Shown here: positions 10,214-18,227 of the stretch, piece after piece | Layout of the letters: each line of letters opens with the position of its first letter | Position numbering within the stretch: position 1 is the first letter of the stretch | Assembly (NCBI GenBank): GCA_021202895.1 | Contig: JAJQCE010000023.1 | Coordinates: 88,849 to 152,848 of the forward strand | Length of the DNA: 64,000 nt | Reading direction: 5' to 3' | DNA from: Ruminococcus sp. | GTDB lineage: Bacteria; Bacillota; Clostridia; Oscillospirales; Ruminococcaceae | Position numbers and translations under genes: made by a program | The notes under the pieces: model-generated | Databases searched by the model: none | The model's input: the letters and a program-made list of their open reading frames with translations, nothing else | Told to the model about the DNA's origin: nothing

Positions 10214-11131
10214 TTAGGTCTGCTCGGATTTAAAGAGGTACAGCTTTCCCTCGTTTTCATCCAATTCAACCTTTACTCTGTCGCCGCCCTTAATTCCCAT
10301 ATTATCCATATAGTCCTTAGGCAGCTGCAATCTCCCTGAGCGGTCGAGAACCACAAGCTCCTCGTGAACGAAATCCTCCTCGCTCTCCTCATCAGCCTGC
10401 ACCGCCTCGTCACGCTCTCGCTCCATTTCTTCAAGCTCCTCTCTGTAGGAGCGTCTGCGCACAATCTCCGAGCTTGTTCTCCCGTCTCGGATAGCTACCA
10501 CACGATCAATGTGTTTCGCAAGCTTGACATCGTGGGTTACAATTACAATCGTAATTCCCTCGCTCCTGTTAAGCTCCTTAAATATGTCAAGTATAACCTT
10601 TGACGTCTTTGTGTCAACCGAGCCTGTCGGTTCGTCCGCAAGCAAAAGCTTTGGATTGTTGGCAAGCGCAATTGCAATCGCTACACGCTGCTGCTCGCCG
10701 CCCGACATCTGGTCAAGCCTTGAGTTTCTCCTGTTCGACAGCCCGACCTTTTCAAGCAGCTCAAGCGCTCTGCGCCGCCGCTTCTTCGCACCGTCAAGCA
10801 GCATAGGAAGCTCAACATTCTGCACCGCCGTCAGATACGGCACCAGATTCCTCGCATTGTTCTGCCAGACAAAGCCCACAATGTTTCGTTTGTAAGCCAC
10901 ATAGTCCTTGTCGGTGAACTTAAGCAGATTCTTGCCGTCAACATAAAGCTGCCCTGCGCTCGGTCTGTCAAGCCCGCCAAGCATATTCAAAAGAGTGGAT
11001 TTACCGCTACCAGAATTGCCGACTATCGCCATCAGCTCTCCCCGCTTAACATTTAAATCCAATCCCTGAAGCGCCACAACCTCAACCTCAGAAGTTTTGT
11101 AAATTTTCACGAGGTTGTCGCACCTAATCAT
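10214..11131 (-). CDS. LolD/MacB-class ABC ATPase with C-terminal AbrB-like domain
   Basis: With the start at 11131 this is 305 residues. A GAGG ribosome site lies about 5 bp before that ATG; a TTG at 11209 would overlap the upstream gene and has no good site. Walker A is GNSGSGKST near residues 38-46, then a Q-loop (VWQNNARNL), signature MSGGEQQR and Walker B LLLADEP. The body resembles lipoprotein/FtsX-type exporter ATPases, not MalK. Residues about 255-305 (VVLDRSGRLQLPKDYMD then GDRVKVELDE) match the swapped-hairpin AbrB/MazE fold, normally DNA-binding. A GCCGCAAA/TTTGCGGC hairpin (10164-10189) lies between this stop and the solute-binding gene. Confidence 0.88.
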   Translation of the reverse strand: MIRCDNLVKIYKTSEVEVVALQGLDLNVKRGELMAIVGNSGSGKSTLLNMLGGLDRPSAGQLYVDGKNLLKFTDKDYVAYKRNIVGFVWQNNARNLVPYLTAVQNVELPMLLDGAKKRRRRALELLEKVGLSNRRNSRLDQMSGGEQQRVAIAIALANNPKLLLADEPTGSVDTKTSKVILDIFKELNRSEGITIVIVTHDVKLAKHIDRVVAIRDGRTSSEIVRRRSYREELEEMERERDEAVQADEESEEDFVHEELVVLDRSGRLQLPKDYMDNMGIKGGDRVKVELDENEGKLYLFKSEQT

Positions 11132-11177
11132 TAAATCCTCATTGTCCTGTGCTACAATGTTATCATTATAAAGAGGT

Positions 11178-11864
11178 TCAGAACTGCTCAACAATCTCAC
11201 CATCCTCAAGCGTATAAACCCTATCCGCTATATCGATCATGCTGGGGTCGTGGGTTGTCATCACAATAGTCATTCCCCGTTCGCTGACAAGCTTCTTGAA
11301 CAGTCCAACCACCTGAATAGCAGTGTTGGTATCAAGCTCCGCCGTCGGCTCATCTGCAAAGACAAGGCTTGGCTCGTGAGCAATTGCTCTCGCTATAGCG
11401 GTACGCTGCTGCTCGCCTCCTGACATCTCTCCAGGGCGGTGGTGCATACGCTTCCCAAGTCCCACGTCAGTCATAACCTCAGTTACTCTCGCACGCCGTT
11501 TTTCATACGGATATTTCGCCAGTCTAAGACCAAATTCGACATTTTCAAATGCTGTCAGTCCGCTCATAAGAGCTACCGACTGAAAAACGAAAGCCATATC
11601 AATTCTGCGCAGATTATCACGCTTTTTATCCGAAAGCTTCGTAATATCTCCGCCGTTGAAGGTTACTCTGCCCTTTGTCGGACGATCAAGTGCACCCAGA
11701 ATGTTTATAAGCGTAGTCTTGCCGCTCCCAGAGCGTCCTCTCAGAATAGTGAGCTTGCCCTTTTCAACCTCAATATCGATATGCTTGAGCGCCAAAACCA
11801 CACTGCCGTCGCCGATTTTAAAATCACGGCATACATTCTGCGCCGAAAGTATAATATCTCCCAT
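11178..11864 (-). CDS. LolD/MacB-class ABC ATPase
   Basis: First gene of the minus-strand operon, 228 residues. Walker A GRSGSGKT is at 43-50, Q-loop FVFQ at about 92-95, signature SGGEQ at 148-152, Walker B LVFADEP at 167-173 and the switch His in TTHDP. There is no MalK-type regulatory domain. The start at 11864 has GAGGG eight bases upstream. With the AbrB-tailed ATPase immediately downstream it probably forms a heterodimer energising the operon's permeases. That pairing is inferred from gene order alone. Confidence 0.92.
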   Translation of the reverse strand: MGDIILSAQNVCRDFKIGDGSVVLALKHIDIEVEKGKLTILRGRSGSGKTTLINILGALDRPTKGRVTFNGGDITKLSDKKRDNLRRIDMAFVFQSVALMSGLTAFENVEFGLRLAKYPYEKRRARVTEVMTDVGLGKRMHHRPGEMSGGEQQRTAIARAIAHEPSLVFADEPTAELDTNTAIQVVGLFKKLVSERGMTIVMTTHDPSMIDIADRVYTLEDGEIVEQF

Positions 11865-12072
11865 TATGCCGTCCCTCGCACCAAACGCTTTTGTACAATT
11901 TGCATATAGCCTTTAGCCTTTTATGATAGTATCCAAGCTCTGGGCTGCTGCGCTGTTTTGCGCATAATATCCCCTTACCATTGATAAAATGCAAACAAAT
12001 CAACAATTTTTTACGGCATTTCACCAATTTTTTCGTTAGATATGTCCAAAAAGATTTAAATGACTATTTATA

Positions 12073-12101
12073 ATTATATCAACTTAGAAGGATTTTGTCA
12101 A
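12073..12101 (-). promoter_or_regulatory. sigma-A promoter of the sugar-ABC operon
   Basis: On the minus strand TTGACA (12101-12096), a 17-bp spacer and TATAAT (12078-12073): a full consensus match. It lies about 210 bp upstream of the first ATPase start. The AT-rich leader 11865-12072 shows no further feature I can support. Confidence 0.85.
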
Positions 12102-12106
12102 GCGTT

Positions 12107-12120
12107 TGAAAACGTTTAAG
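12107..12120. promoter_or_regulatory. cre/LacI-type operator next to the -35 box
   Basis: TGAAAACGTTTAAG matches the CcpA cre pattern TGWAANCGNTNWCA at all but the final positions and centres on the CG typical of LacI-family operators. It ends 5 bp upstream of the operon -35 box on the minus strand. A related site is found at the xylA promoter (16603-16616). Which LacI-family protein binds is unknown. Confidence 0.5.
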
Positions 12121-12313
12121 CAAATTCTTTTTTTGTAAAAATCACAGTTTGTAAAAATTCACTAATTTTTGAGCCGTCTTTTTGTGCAACTTTTCTTTTT
12201 GTAATTTTTTATCCCTTTAAATTTTACGCAATGACTTACTATTGTTTACAGCAAGTTAATTTTCTTTTTTAAATTTCCAGAAAATTCTATTAAAATTTGA
12301 TTTTTCGAGCCTT

Positions 12314-12338
12314 GTCCTGCATGAAAATTTTGCAGGAC
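12314..12338 (+). terminator. hairpin with U-tract upstream of spoIIAA
   Basis: GTCCTGCA and TGCAGGAC form an 8-bp stem followed by ATTTTATTTTT on the plus strand. No plus-strand gene lies directly upstream, so it may end antisense or leader transcription. The rest of 11865-12478 is AT-rich and has no ORF with a convincing start. Confidence 0.5.
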
Positions 12339-12478
12339 ATTTTATTTTTGCTATGCCCCATTCTATTTTGGAATTGTACAATTTTTTATAGGCGACATCA
12401 AGCGACAAATTGTTTGCTTTGCAAAGTGTTATCATAGATACAGAGCTTCAGCTTAAAGCGGAAAGGAATGAAAAAGCG

Positions 12479-12835
12479 ATGGCTGTTGAAATTGAAACGA
12501 ACGCTGAAAAAATGACGGTGTTTTTATCGGGAGATATAGACCACTGCACAGCTTCACACATAAGAGCTGAAATTGACCGTGCGATAAGAGGTGCACCGAT
12601 AAACCGTCTCATACTGGATTTCTCGCAGGTGACGTTTATGGACAGCTCAGGGATCGGGCTTGTTCTTGGCAGATACAAGCTAATTTCAGAACTTGGCGGC
12701 AGCTGCACCGTTTCAAATCCGCCTGACTACATAGCAAAGGTAATGCGGCTTTCGGGAATCGGAAAGCTCTGCGAAATAATATTTGACAGAAGTATTCGTC
12801 AGCGTGTCCACGGCGAAGCTGACAAAGGATATTAA
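12479..12835 (+). CDS. spoIIAA: anti-sigma F factor antagonist SpoIIAA
   Basis: A 118-residue STAS-domain protein; B. subtilis SpoIIAA is 117. The phosphorylatable serine lies in FMDSSGIGLVLGRY (Ser57, matching Ser58 of B. subtilis). ATG at 12479 is preceded by GGAAAGG; an in-frame TTG at 12410 has no ribosome site. Unphosphorylated SpoIIAA releases sigma F from SpoIIAB in the forespore. It is the first gene of spoIIAA-spoIIAB-sigF. Confidence 0.93.
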   Translation: MAVEIETNAEKMTVFLSGDIDHCTASHIRAEIDRAIRGAPINRLILDFSQVTFMDSSGIGLVLGRYKLISELGGSCTVSNPPDYIAKVMRLSGIGKLCEIIFDRSIRQRVHGEADKGY

Positions 12836-12853
12836 AAGGAAAGGAGCATAGAA

Positions 12854-13381
12854 ATGAAAAACTGTATAAACGAAATAAAAATTTCCTTTCCTGCAAGAGC
12901 TGAAAACGAAGCGTTTTCAAGGGTCTGCGCTTCCTCATTTATCTCTCAGCTCGACCCTTACGTAAGCGAGCTGGGAGAGCTTAAAACCGCCGTTTCAGAG
13001 GCGGTCACAAACTGCATAGTTCATGCCTACAGAGGTCGGGCTGACGGGATAATATATATGCAGATAAAGCTTTTTTCAGACCGCAGGGTTTACATAAAAA
13101 TACGTGACAAGGGTTGTGGAATTGAAGACGTTGAGCTTGCGATGCAGCCGCTGTTTACCACTGCGCCTGAGGAGGAGCGCGCTGGTCTGGGCTTTGCTGT
13201 TATGGAAAGCTTCACCGACAGACTAAGAGTAAAAAGCTCTCCTCAAAAAGGCACAACGCTTGTCATGGAAAAAACCTTGCAGGAGAAACCTCAAAATGAA
13301 AGCTTTAGAGCAAACTCAAATTTATCAGACAAGAGCGCAGGAAAATCTGGGACTGGTTCACCTTTGTGCGAACCGATTTAA
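12854..13381 (+). CDS. spoIIAB: anti-sigma F factor / serine kinase SpoIIAB
   Basis: A GHKL-type kinase that binds sigma F and phosphorylates SpoIIAA. The N box is ELKTAVSEAVTNCIVHAY, the G1 box IRDKGCGIEDVE and the G2 segment RAGLGFAVMESFTD. An AAAGGAG site lies 7 bp before the ATG. The ORF is 175 residues, about 30 longer than usual, and its tail (after TLVMEKTL) reads through the first 86 bp of sigF in another frame. The extra tail is Ser/Asn-rich and shows no domain. Confidence 0.92.
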   Translation: MKNCINEIKISFPARAENEAFSRVCASSFISQLDPYVSELGELKTAVSEAVTNCIVHAYRGRADGIIYMQIKLFSDRRVYIKIRDKGCGIEDVELAMQPLFTTAPEEERAGLGFAVMESFTDRLRVKSSPQKGTTLVMEKTLQEKPQNESFRANSNLSDKSAGKSGTGSPLCEPI

Positions 13382-13967
13382 AGACCGCGGAATCGAGTAC
13401 GATGACCTCTACGGAGCAGGCTGTATAGGTCTGCTAAAGGCGGCAAGAGCGTTTGACGAAACAAGAGGTGTTAAATTTTCCACCTATGCCGTGCCTGTGA
13501 TTTTAGGCGAAATCAAGCGGCTTTTCCGTGACGGCGGTTCTATAAAGATAAGCCGCTCTCTCAAGGAGCTTTCGCTCAGACTCAGCCGCTACCGAGACAG
13601 CTTTGCGGCGCTTAACGGCAGAGAGCCTACTGTGACTGAGCTAAGCGAATACTGCGGCGAAAGCGTTGAAACTGTAACTCAGGCAATTGCCGCCTCACTG
13701 CCGCCTGTGAGCCTTACCATTCAAAGCGAGGACGGAATTGATGAAACTGACATTCCCGTGCCGTCCTCTGAACAGCATATTCTTGAACTCATGTCGCTTC
13801 GCAGCGCTTTGGACAAGCTTGAGGAGCGTGACAGAAGGCTTATCTATCTTAGATATTTCAGAAGCAAAACTCAAACCGAAACCGCCGCCGTTCTGGGAAT
13901 GATGCAGGTTCAGGTTTCACGCCGTGAGAAAAAACTTCTGGAAAGCATGAGAAAAGAATTCGAGTAA
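13296..13967 (+). CDS. sigF: forespore sigma factor F (SpoIIAC)
   Basis: A 223-residue sigma-70 family protein. Region 2 includes YDDLYGAGCIGLLKAARAFD and FSTYAVPVILGEIKR; region 4 includes RLIYLRYFRSKTQTETAAVL. ATG at 13296 has AGGAG ten bases upstream inside spoIIAB, so translation is coupled. An upstream TTG would add 12 residues but has no support. Order and similarity fit the first compartment-specific sporulation sigma factor. Confidence 0.93.
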   Translation: MKALEQTQIYQTRAQENLGLVHLCANRFKDRGIEYDDLYGAGCIGLLKAARAFDETRGVKFSTYAVPVILGEIKRLFRDGGSIKISRSLKELSLRLSRYRDSFAALNGREPTVTELSEYCGESVETVTQAIAASLPPVSLTIQSEDGIDETDIPVPSSEQHILELMSLRSALDKLEERDRRLIYLRYFRSKTQTETAAVLGMMQVQVSRREKKLLESMRKEFE

Positions 13968-14049
13968 AATCCCCTTTTATTTTACACCTTTTATACACAT
14001 GACAGTTCACATGAGATGTTAATTTTGTGTGAACTGTTGTGCTGTAATG

Positions 14050-14078
14050 TTGACATAAAAACAATAATATGCTATAAT
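14050..14078 (+). promoter_or_regulatory. sigma-A promoter for smpB-ssrA
   Basis: TTGACA (14050-14055), 17-bp spacer, TATAAT (14073-14078), about 50 bp upstream of smpB. There is no separate strong promoter between smpB and the tmRNA 5' end six bases after its stop, so both are probably on one transcript. Confidence 0.8.
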
Positions 14079-14127
14079 ATAATACTAAACAAAAACAACT
14101 GTTTGCCAAACAAGGACGGTGAAAAGC

Positions 14128-14604
14128 GTGGCGCAAAGCAATGAAAAAAAAGGCACAAAGCTTATAGCTGACAACCGAAAGGCTCATCACGAATATTTTG
14201 TGCTTGACACATACGAATGTGGAATAGAGCTTTGCGGAACAGAGGTTAAGAGCATAAGAAACGGCAGTGTGAACCTTAAGGACGCATGGTGTTCGATTGA
14301 AAACGGCGAATGCTTCGTAAAGGGTATGCACATTTCTCCTTATGAAAAGGGCAACATCTTTAACCGTGATCCTAGACGTGAGCGCAGGCTGCTGCTTCAC
14401 AAGCAGGAGATAAACCGACTTTACGGCAGGGTCAAACAGGAGGGTCTAACGCTAATCCCGCTTTCACTTTACTTCAAGGGAAGCAGAGTTAACCTTTCTA
14501 TGGGGCTGTGCAAGGGCAAAAAGCTGCACGACAAGCGTGACGACATGGCTAAAAAGGCGGCGCAGCGTGACATTGAACGAGCGTTAAAGGGGCAAAATCA
14601 CTGA
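14128..14604 (+). CDS. smpB: SsrA-binding protein SmpB
   Basis: Partner of tmRNA in rescuing stalled ribosomes. About 158 residues, with family blocks [24 protein letters not shown], split here as HEYFVLD and GTEVKSIR, then [13 protein letters not shown] and SPYEKGN. The basic tail is [19 protein letters not shown] prefer GTG 14128 (AAGGA at 14112-14116, good spacing) to GTG 14119, which would abut the ribosome site. The tmRNA gene follows at once. Confidence 0.95.
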   Translation: MAQSNEKKGTKLIADNRKAHHEYFVLDTYECGIELCGTEVKSIRNGSVNLKDAWCSIENGECFVKGMHISPYEKGNIFNRDPRRERRLLLHKQEINRLYGRVKQEGLTLIPLSLYFKGSRVNLSMGLCKGKKLHDKRDDMAKKAAQRDIERALKGQNH

Positions 14605-14609
14605 TACAA

Positions 14610-14966
14610 GGGGGCGTAATGGTTTCGACGGGGATTTTGAAGCATGATAAGCGAGTAGAGGAGCGCACGCTCTTAAAACGGCGCACGTTTTAAAATTAGA
14701 CGACAACGATAATTTTGAATTAGCTGCTGCTTAAGCCAGCACTCGTCTTGCCCTTGAATACCACGGCTTGGGTAAAGGCGTCGACTAGTGGTGAACGTCA
14801 TTGAGCGATGATTGTAGCTCTTTTGATGCAATGCAATCTACTAAGGAGCATCGCCTGCTTGTTTGCGGTGCTTTGAGGGAATGGGTAAAACCAAAATAAC
14901 AAGCTACACTCGTAGAAATTCGTGGGGATAGGTTTTCGGACAGGGGTTCGACTCCCCTCGCCTCCA
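14610..14966 (+). ncRNA. ssrA: transfer-messenger RNA (tmRNA)
   Basis: The 5' end GGGGGCGTAATGGTTTCGAC and 3' end GGTTCGACTCCCCTCGCCTCCA are diagnostic. They form a 7-bp acceptor stem (with one G-U) and a T arm. The discriminator A is at 14966 and CCA is not encoded. Two hairpins (GAGCG/CGCTC and TTAAAACG/CGTTTTAA) precede the tag frame. The tag frame ends DDNDNFELAAA-stop; a GAC resume codon is my inference. The tag end ELAAA differs from the common LALAA/ALAA but keeps the terminal small hydrophobic residues. Short ORFs on the minus strand here are shadows. Confidence 0.95.
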
Positions 14967-15059
14967 TATTTTTTAGCGCAAGCCATTTTTATTGGTCTGC
15001 GTTTTTTTCGTCCAAAAGCCTTTGAAAACGCTTACGATTTAAATTTAGCTTTCAAAATT

Positions 15060-15095
15060 ACAGCCGCAGCTTTGAGCTATCTGCGGCTGTTTTTG
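15060..15095 (+). terminator. terminator after tmRNA
   Basis: ACAGCCGCAG and CTGCGGCTGT form a 10-bp stem followed by TTTTTGATTTTT. It lies about 95 bp past the tmRNA 3' end and just before the convergent GH25 gene. Confidence 0.8.
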
Positions 15096-15103
15096 ATTTT
15101 TAT

Positions 15104-16297
15104 TTACTTTGTCGTAACCTTTTTGACATCGCTCCACACGCCGTAGCTCGCCAAGCTGTCGGATTTAAAATATCCTTGTATTCTGAATTTATAAACTGTT
15201 TGTGAATTAAAGCCTGTCATTCGGTATTCTGTCAAATCGGGCTTGATAAGCTTTTTGGTTTTCCAGCTTTTGCTTGAAGTGTCATATTGCTGTAGCTTGT
15301 AGCCTGTGCAGTCAACCTTTTTCCATTTCAGCCGAATTGCAGTTTTTGTCTTTCCTGCGCCTGTAATAGTTACTGTTTTCGGACGTGTCAACGCTATTTT
15401 AGTGTCGCTCCGCTCGCCCCATACTGCATTGCCTGTGCTGTCACGTGTGAACGCTTTTACACAATACTTGTACTCCGTTGACGGACTTAAACCGCTGTCA
15501 CGGTAGGTGACTGTACTGCCGCTCTGAATTGTCTTGATTTTAACCCATTTTTTCGTGGTTGAATTGTAGCGGTAAACACGATAGCCCTTTGCGTTTTCCA
15601 CTGCGTTCCAGTTTATGCGAATTGCCGTTGACGTACAATTCCAGCCGCTTTTGACAGCTACCTTGTCGGGCTTTTCAACCGTGAAGCCGTTGTATCCGCC
15701 TGACTTTATCACGCTTGGAAAATCTGTGTAGCTGTAGTCGCAATCAACGTTTCCGCTTACGCCGTCCACACTTCCAGTCGAACTGTACTGCCACATATCG
15801 TAGCTGCCGCTGTAGTTGCACTTGCTTGCATATTCTGCAATCCATAGCGCATATTTGTTCGCAACGTCTGTTGTGATATACGTCTGTAACGGCGAACGGC
15901 TAATGTACAGCCCTGCGTAATAACCGTTGTTTTCAAGCTCGGTGCAAAATGCTGTGACAAGGTTTGAGCAGAACGTTTTGCCCTGACTAAACTGGCTCTG
16001 CTCCTCTAAATCAAAGAAAATCGGATATTCAAACGTTTTCCCTGCAATCGCTTCCATGCAGACCGCCGCTTCTGTTTTAGCGTCCGCCACACTGCTTGCG
16101 TAGCTGTACCAATATGCGCCGACATTCAGCCCTGCGGCTTTTGCGGCTTTGTAATGCGCTTCAAACTGCGGATCCTTTTGGCTTATCAGCTTGCCATAAC
16201 CCGCTCGAATTATTACAAAATCTATTCCTGCCGCCTTAACCTTCGTGAAGTCAACGTTAGTTTGATATTTTGATATATCTATTCCTTTTGTAGACAT
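15104..16297 (-). CDS. GH25 muramidase with two fibronectin type III domains
   Basis: A 397-residue peptidoglycan hydrolase. Residues about 1-195 form the GH25 lysozyme barrel (GIDISKYQ at the N-terminus, FVIIRAGYG, the acidic DLEEQSQ catalytic strand, YAGLYISR, LWIAEY and MWQYSSTG). Two Fn3 modules follow (about 205-300 and 302-395). The second ATG (16297) is chosen because AAAGGAGA lies about 6 bases before it and runs into the first ATG. No signal peptide is visible, so export would need another route, as for phage-type lysins. Confidence 0.92.
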   Translation of the reverse strand: MSTKGIDISKYQTNVDFTKVKAAGIDFVIIRAGYGKLISQKDPQFEAHYKAAKAAGLNVGAYWYSYASSVADAKTEAAVCMEAIAGKTFEYPIFFDLEEQSQFSQGKTFCSNLVTAFCTELENNGYYAGLYISRSPLQTYITTDVANKYALWIAEYASKCNYSGSYDMWQYSSTGSVDGVSGNVDCDYSYTDFPSVIKSGGYNGFTVEKPDKVAVKSGWNCTSTAIRINWNAVENAKGYRVYRYNSTTKKWVKIKTIQSGSTVTYRDSGLSPSTEYKYCVKAFTRDSTGNAVWGERSDTKIALTRPKTVTITGAGKTKTAIRLKWKKVDCTGYKLQQYDTSSKSWKTKKLIKPDLTEYRMTGFNSQTVYKFRIQGYFKSDSLASYGVWSDVKKVTTK

Positions 16298-16312
16298 TGT
16301 CATTCTCCTTTC

Positions 16313-16344
16313 TGTTTATCTGTTTATCTGTTTATCTGTTTATC
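16313..16344 (-). repeat. four tandem 8-bp repeats upstream of the GH25 ribosome site
   Basis: Plus-strand TGTTTATC is repeated four times exactly, followed by a partial fifth copy. On the GH25 strand this reads as GATAAACA units ending about 6 bp before the AAAGGAGA site. The rest of 16345-16568 is AT-rich leader with no ORF I can support. Confidence 0.9.
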
Positions 16345-16568
16345 TGTTTTTTTATTATTTCCCTTCCTACTTTCATCATATCCACGAAAAGCGATTTTGT
16401 CAATAGAATTGAGCGAAAAAAATTGACGAAATTTTAAAAGAACATTTGTGCACATTGCACAAAAGAAATAAAATTCCTTGTTTTTGCCTTCTGTTGCCGT
16501 AAAAGGACAAAACGATGAGATTTTTTGATTTTTTAGCGGATTTGAACGAAAAAATTTTTTATAACCCA

Positions 16569-16597
16569 TTGACAAAAATCTTATTTTGATGTACAAT
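16569..16597 (+). promoter_or_regulatory. sigma-A promoter of xylA
   Basis: TTGACA (16569-16574), 17-bp spacer, TACAAT (16592-16597), about 65 bp upstream of the xylA start. Confidence 0.82.
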
Positions 16598-16602
16598 ATA
16601 AA

Positions 16603-16616
16603 TGTAAACGTTATCC
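16603..16616. promoter_or_regulatory. cre-like operator at the xylA transcription start
   Basis: TGTAAACGTTATCC matches the cre pattern TGWAANCGNTNWCA in 13 of 14 positions. It covers the expected transcription start, 5 bp downstream of the -10 box, where a bound LacI/CcpA-family protein would repress. Confidence 0.6.
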
Positions 16617-16663
16617 GATGACTGCGTTTTGATTAAAAAACTAAATTTATGGAGGTTAAAATT

Positions 16664-17986
16664 ATGGCTGAATATTTTGAAAATATTCCGAAAATCCCCT
16701 TTGAAGGACCGAAATCTGACAATCTGCTGGCATTTAAGTACTACAATCCTGATGAAATTGTAAACGGCAAAACTATGAGAGAGCAGCTTAAGTTTGCTTT
16801 GTCATGGTGGCACACAATGGGCGGCGACGGAACGGATATGTTCGGCGTTGGAACGGCTGACAAGACCTGGGGCGAGAGCGACTCTGAAAAGAGAGCAATC
16901 GCAAAGGTTGACGCTGCGTTTGAGATTATGGACAAGCTTTCAATCGACTACTACTGCTATCACGACCGTGATCTTTCTCCCGAATACGGCTCGCTTGCGC
17001 AGACAAACGAGAAGCTTGACAAGGTTGTAGCTTACTGCAAGGAAAAGCAGGAGCAGACCGGCAAAAAGCTTCTTTGGGGAACGGCGAAATGCTTCGATCA
17101 TCCAAGATATATGCACGGCGCAGGAACCTCTCCTAGTGCGGATGTCTTTGCTTATTCGGCGGCGCAGATTAAAAAGGCTATTGAAACCACAGTTGAGCTT
17201 GGCGGAAACGGCTATGTTTTCTGGGGCGGACGCGAGGGCTATGAAACGCTTCTCAACACAAATATGTCGCTTGAGCTTGACAACATGGCAAGGCTGATGA
17301 GAATGACGGTTGACTATGCACGCTCAATCGGCTTTACAGGCGATTTCTACATTGAGCCAAAGCCAAAGGAGCCTACAAAGCACCAGTATGACTTCGACAC
17401 AGCGACTGTTATCGGCTTTCTCAGAAAGTACGGGCTTGACAATGATTTCAAGATGAACATAGAGGCAAACCACGCAACGCTTGCGCAGCACACCTTCCAG
17501 CACGAGCTCAGAGTTGCAAGGGACAACGGCTTCTTCGGTTCGATTGACGCTAACCAAGGCGACGTACTGTTGGGCTGGGATACCGACCAGTTCCCGACAA
17601 ATGCTTATGACGCAACGCTTTGTATGTACGAGGTTCTCAAGGCAGGCGGCTTTACAAATGGCGGACTTAACTTTGACGCCAAGGCAAGAAGAGGCTCTTT
17701 TACCAAGGAGGACATTTTCCTAAGCTACATTGCGGGAATGGATACCTTTGCTATGGGTCTTAAGGCGGCTGACAAGCTTATCTCTGACGGCAGGATTGAC
17801 AAGTTTGTCGAGGACAGATATTCCTCGTGGACTACGGGAATCGGCGCAGACATCATCAGCGGCAAGGCTACTCTTAACGACCTTGAAAAGTATGCTCTTG
17901 AAAAGGGCGAGGTTACCGATTCGCTCTCAAGCGGAAGACAGGAAATGCTTGAAAGCATTCTCAATCAGGTTCTCTTTAACATTTAA
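16664..17986 (+). CDS. xylA: xylose isomerase
   Basis: Converts D-xylose to D-xylulose in the cytoplasm using two divalent metals. It is 440 residues, the E. coli XylA length. Key blocks are [31 protein letters not shown] and [14 protein letters not shown] with metal-ligand Glu/His, then SIDANQGD and GWDTDQFPT. The second ATG (16664) is chosen because GGAGG overlaps the first. No xylulokinase or xylose regulator is adjacent. A cre-like operator suggests catabolite control. Confidence 0.97.
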   Translation: MAEYFENIPKIPFEGPKSDNLLAFKYYNPDEIVNGKTMREQLKFALSWWHTMGGDGTDMFGVGTADKTWGESDSEKRAIAKVDAAFEIMDKLSIDYYCYHDRDLSPEYGSLAQTNEKLDKVVAYCKEKQEQTGKKLLWGTAKCFDHPRYMHGAGTSPSADVFAYSAAQIKKAIETTVELGGNGYVFWGGREGYETLLNTNMSLELDNMARLMRMTVDYARSIGFTGDFYIEPKPKEPTKHQYDFDTATVIGFLRKYGLDNDFKMNIEANHATLAQHTFQHELRVARDNGFFGSIDANQGDVLLGWDTDQFPTNAYDATLCMYEVLKAGGFTNGGLNFDAKARRGSFTKEDIFLSYIAGMDTFAMGLKAADKLISDGRIDKFVEDRYSSWTTGIGADIISGKATLNDLEKYALEKGEVTDSLSSGRQEMLESILNQVLFNI

Positions 17987-18033
17987 AAGGTAACACGTGC
18001 AAAGCTTGTGCGGTAATTCTCTTAACTAAATCA

Positions 18034-18077
18034 CAGCGTTTTTTCGCTCTTTCAAGCGGCGGGAACGCTGTTTTTTT
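18034..18077 (+). terminator. xylA terminator
   Basis: CAGCGTT and AACGCTG enclose an inner CGC/GCG stem and are followed by seven T residues, about 50 bp after the xylA stop. Confidence 0.8.
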
Positions 18078-18109
18078 GTGCAAAAGTGCGGGCTGTTTGT
18101 ACAATTTGC

Positions 18110-18122
18110 ATAACAGCATTAT
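18110..18122. promoter_or_regulatory. candidate TetR operator, distal copy
   Basis: ATAACAGCATTAT is a near-palindrome (ATAAC/ATTAT). It resembles the sites at 18187-18199 and 18894-18906 and lies upstream of the TetR promoter. Confidence 0.4.
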
Positions 18123-18159
18123 TTATTTTTGTGAAAAATGCCGAAAATATTTTTTGCAC

Positions 18160-18188
18160 TTGACAACTGCTCTTTGCTGTGGTAAAAT
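18160..18188 (+). promoter_or_regulatory. promoter of the TetR gene
   Basis: TTGACA (18160-18165), 17-bp spacer, TAAAAT (18183-18188), about 40 bp from the start codon. The -10 box overlaps the operator candidate at 18187. Confidence 0.75.
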
Positions 18189-18199
18189 AACATTGTTAC
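18187..18199. promoter_or_regulatory. candidate TetR operator over the TetR gene's -10 box
   Basis: ATAACATTGTTAC contains the perfect 11-bp palindrome TAACATTGTTA. The position over the -10 and start site fits autorepression. Confidence 0.5.
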
Positions 18200-18227
18200 T
18201 TAAACGCACAAACAAAGAGGTAATATT

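Noticed and set aside
11131..11209. Longer start (TTG) for the AbrB-tailed ATPase
   Set aside because: It overlaps the upstream gene by 32 bp and lacks a ribosome site, whereas ATG 11131 has GAGG at the right distance.
14785..15146. Short frames over the tmRNA
   Set aside because: They read through conserved tmRNA sequence; no ribosome sites.
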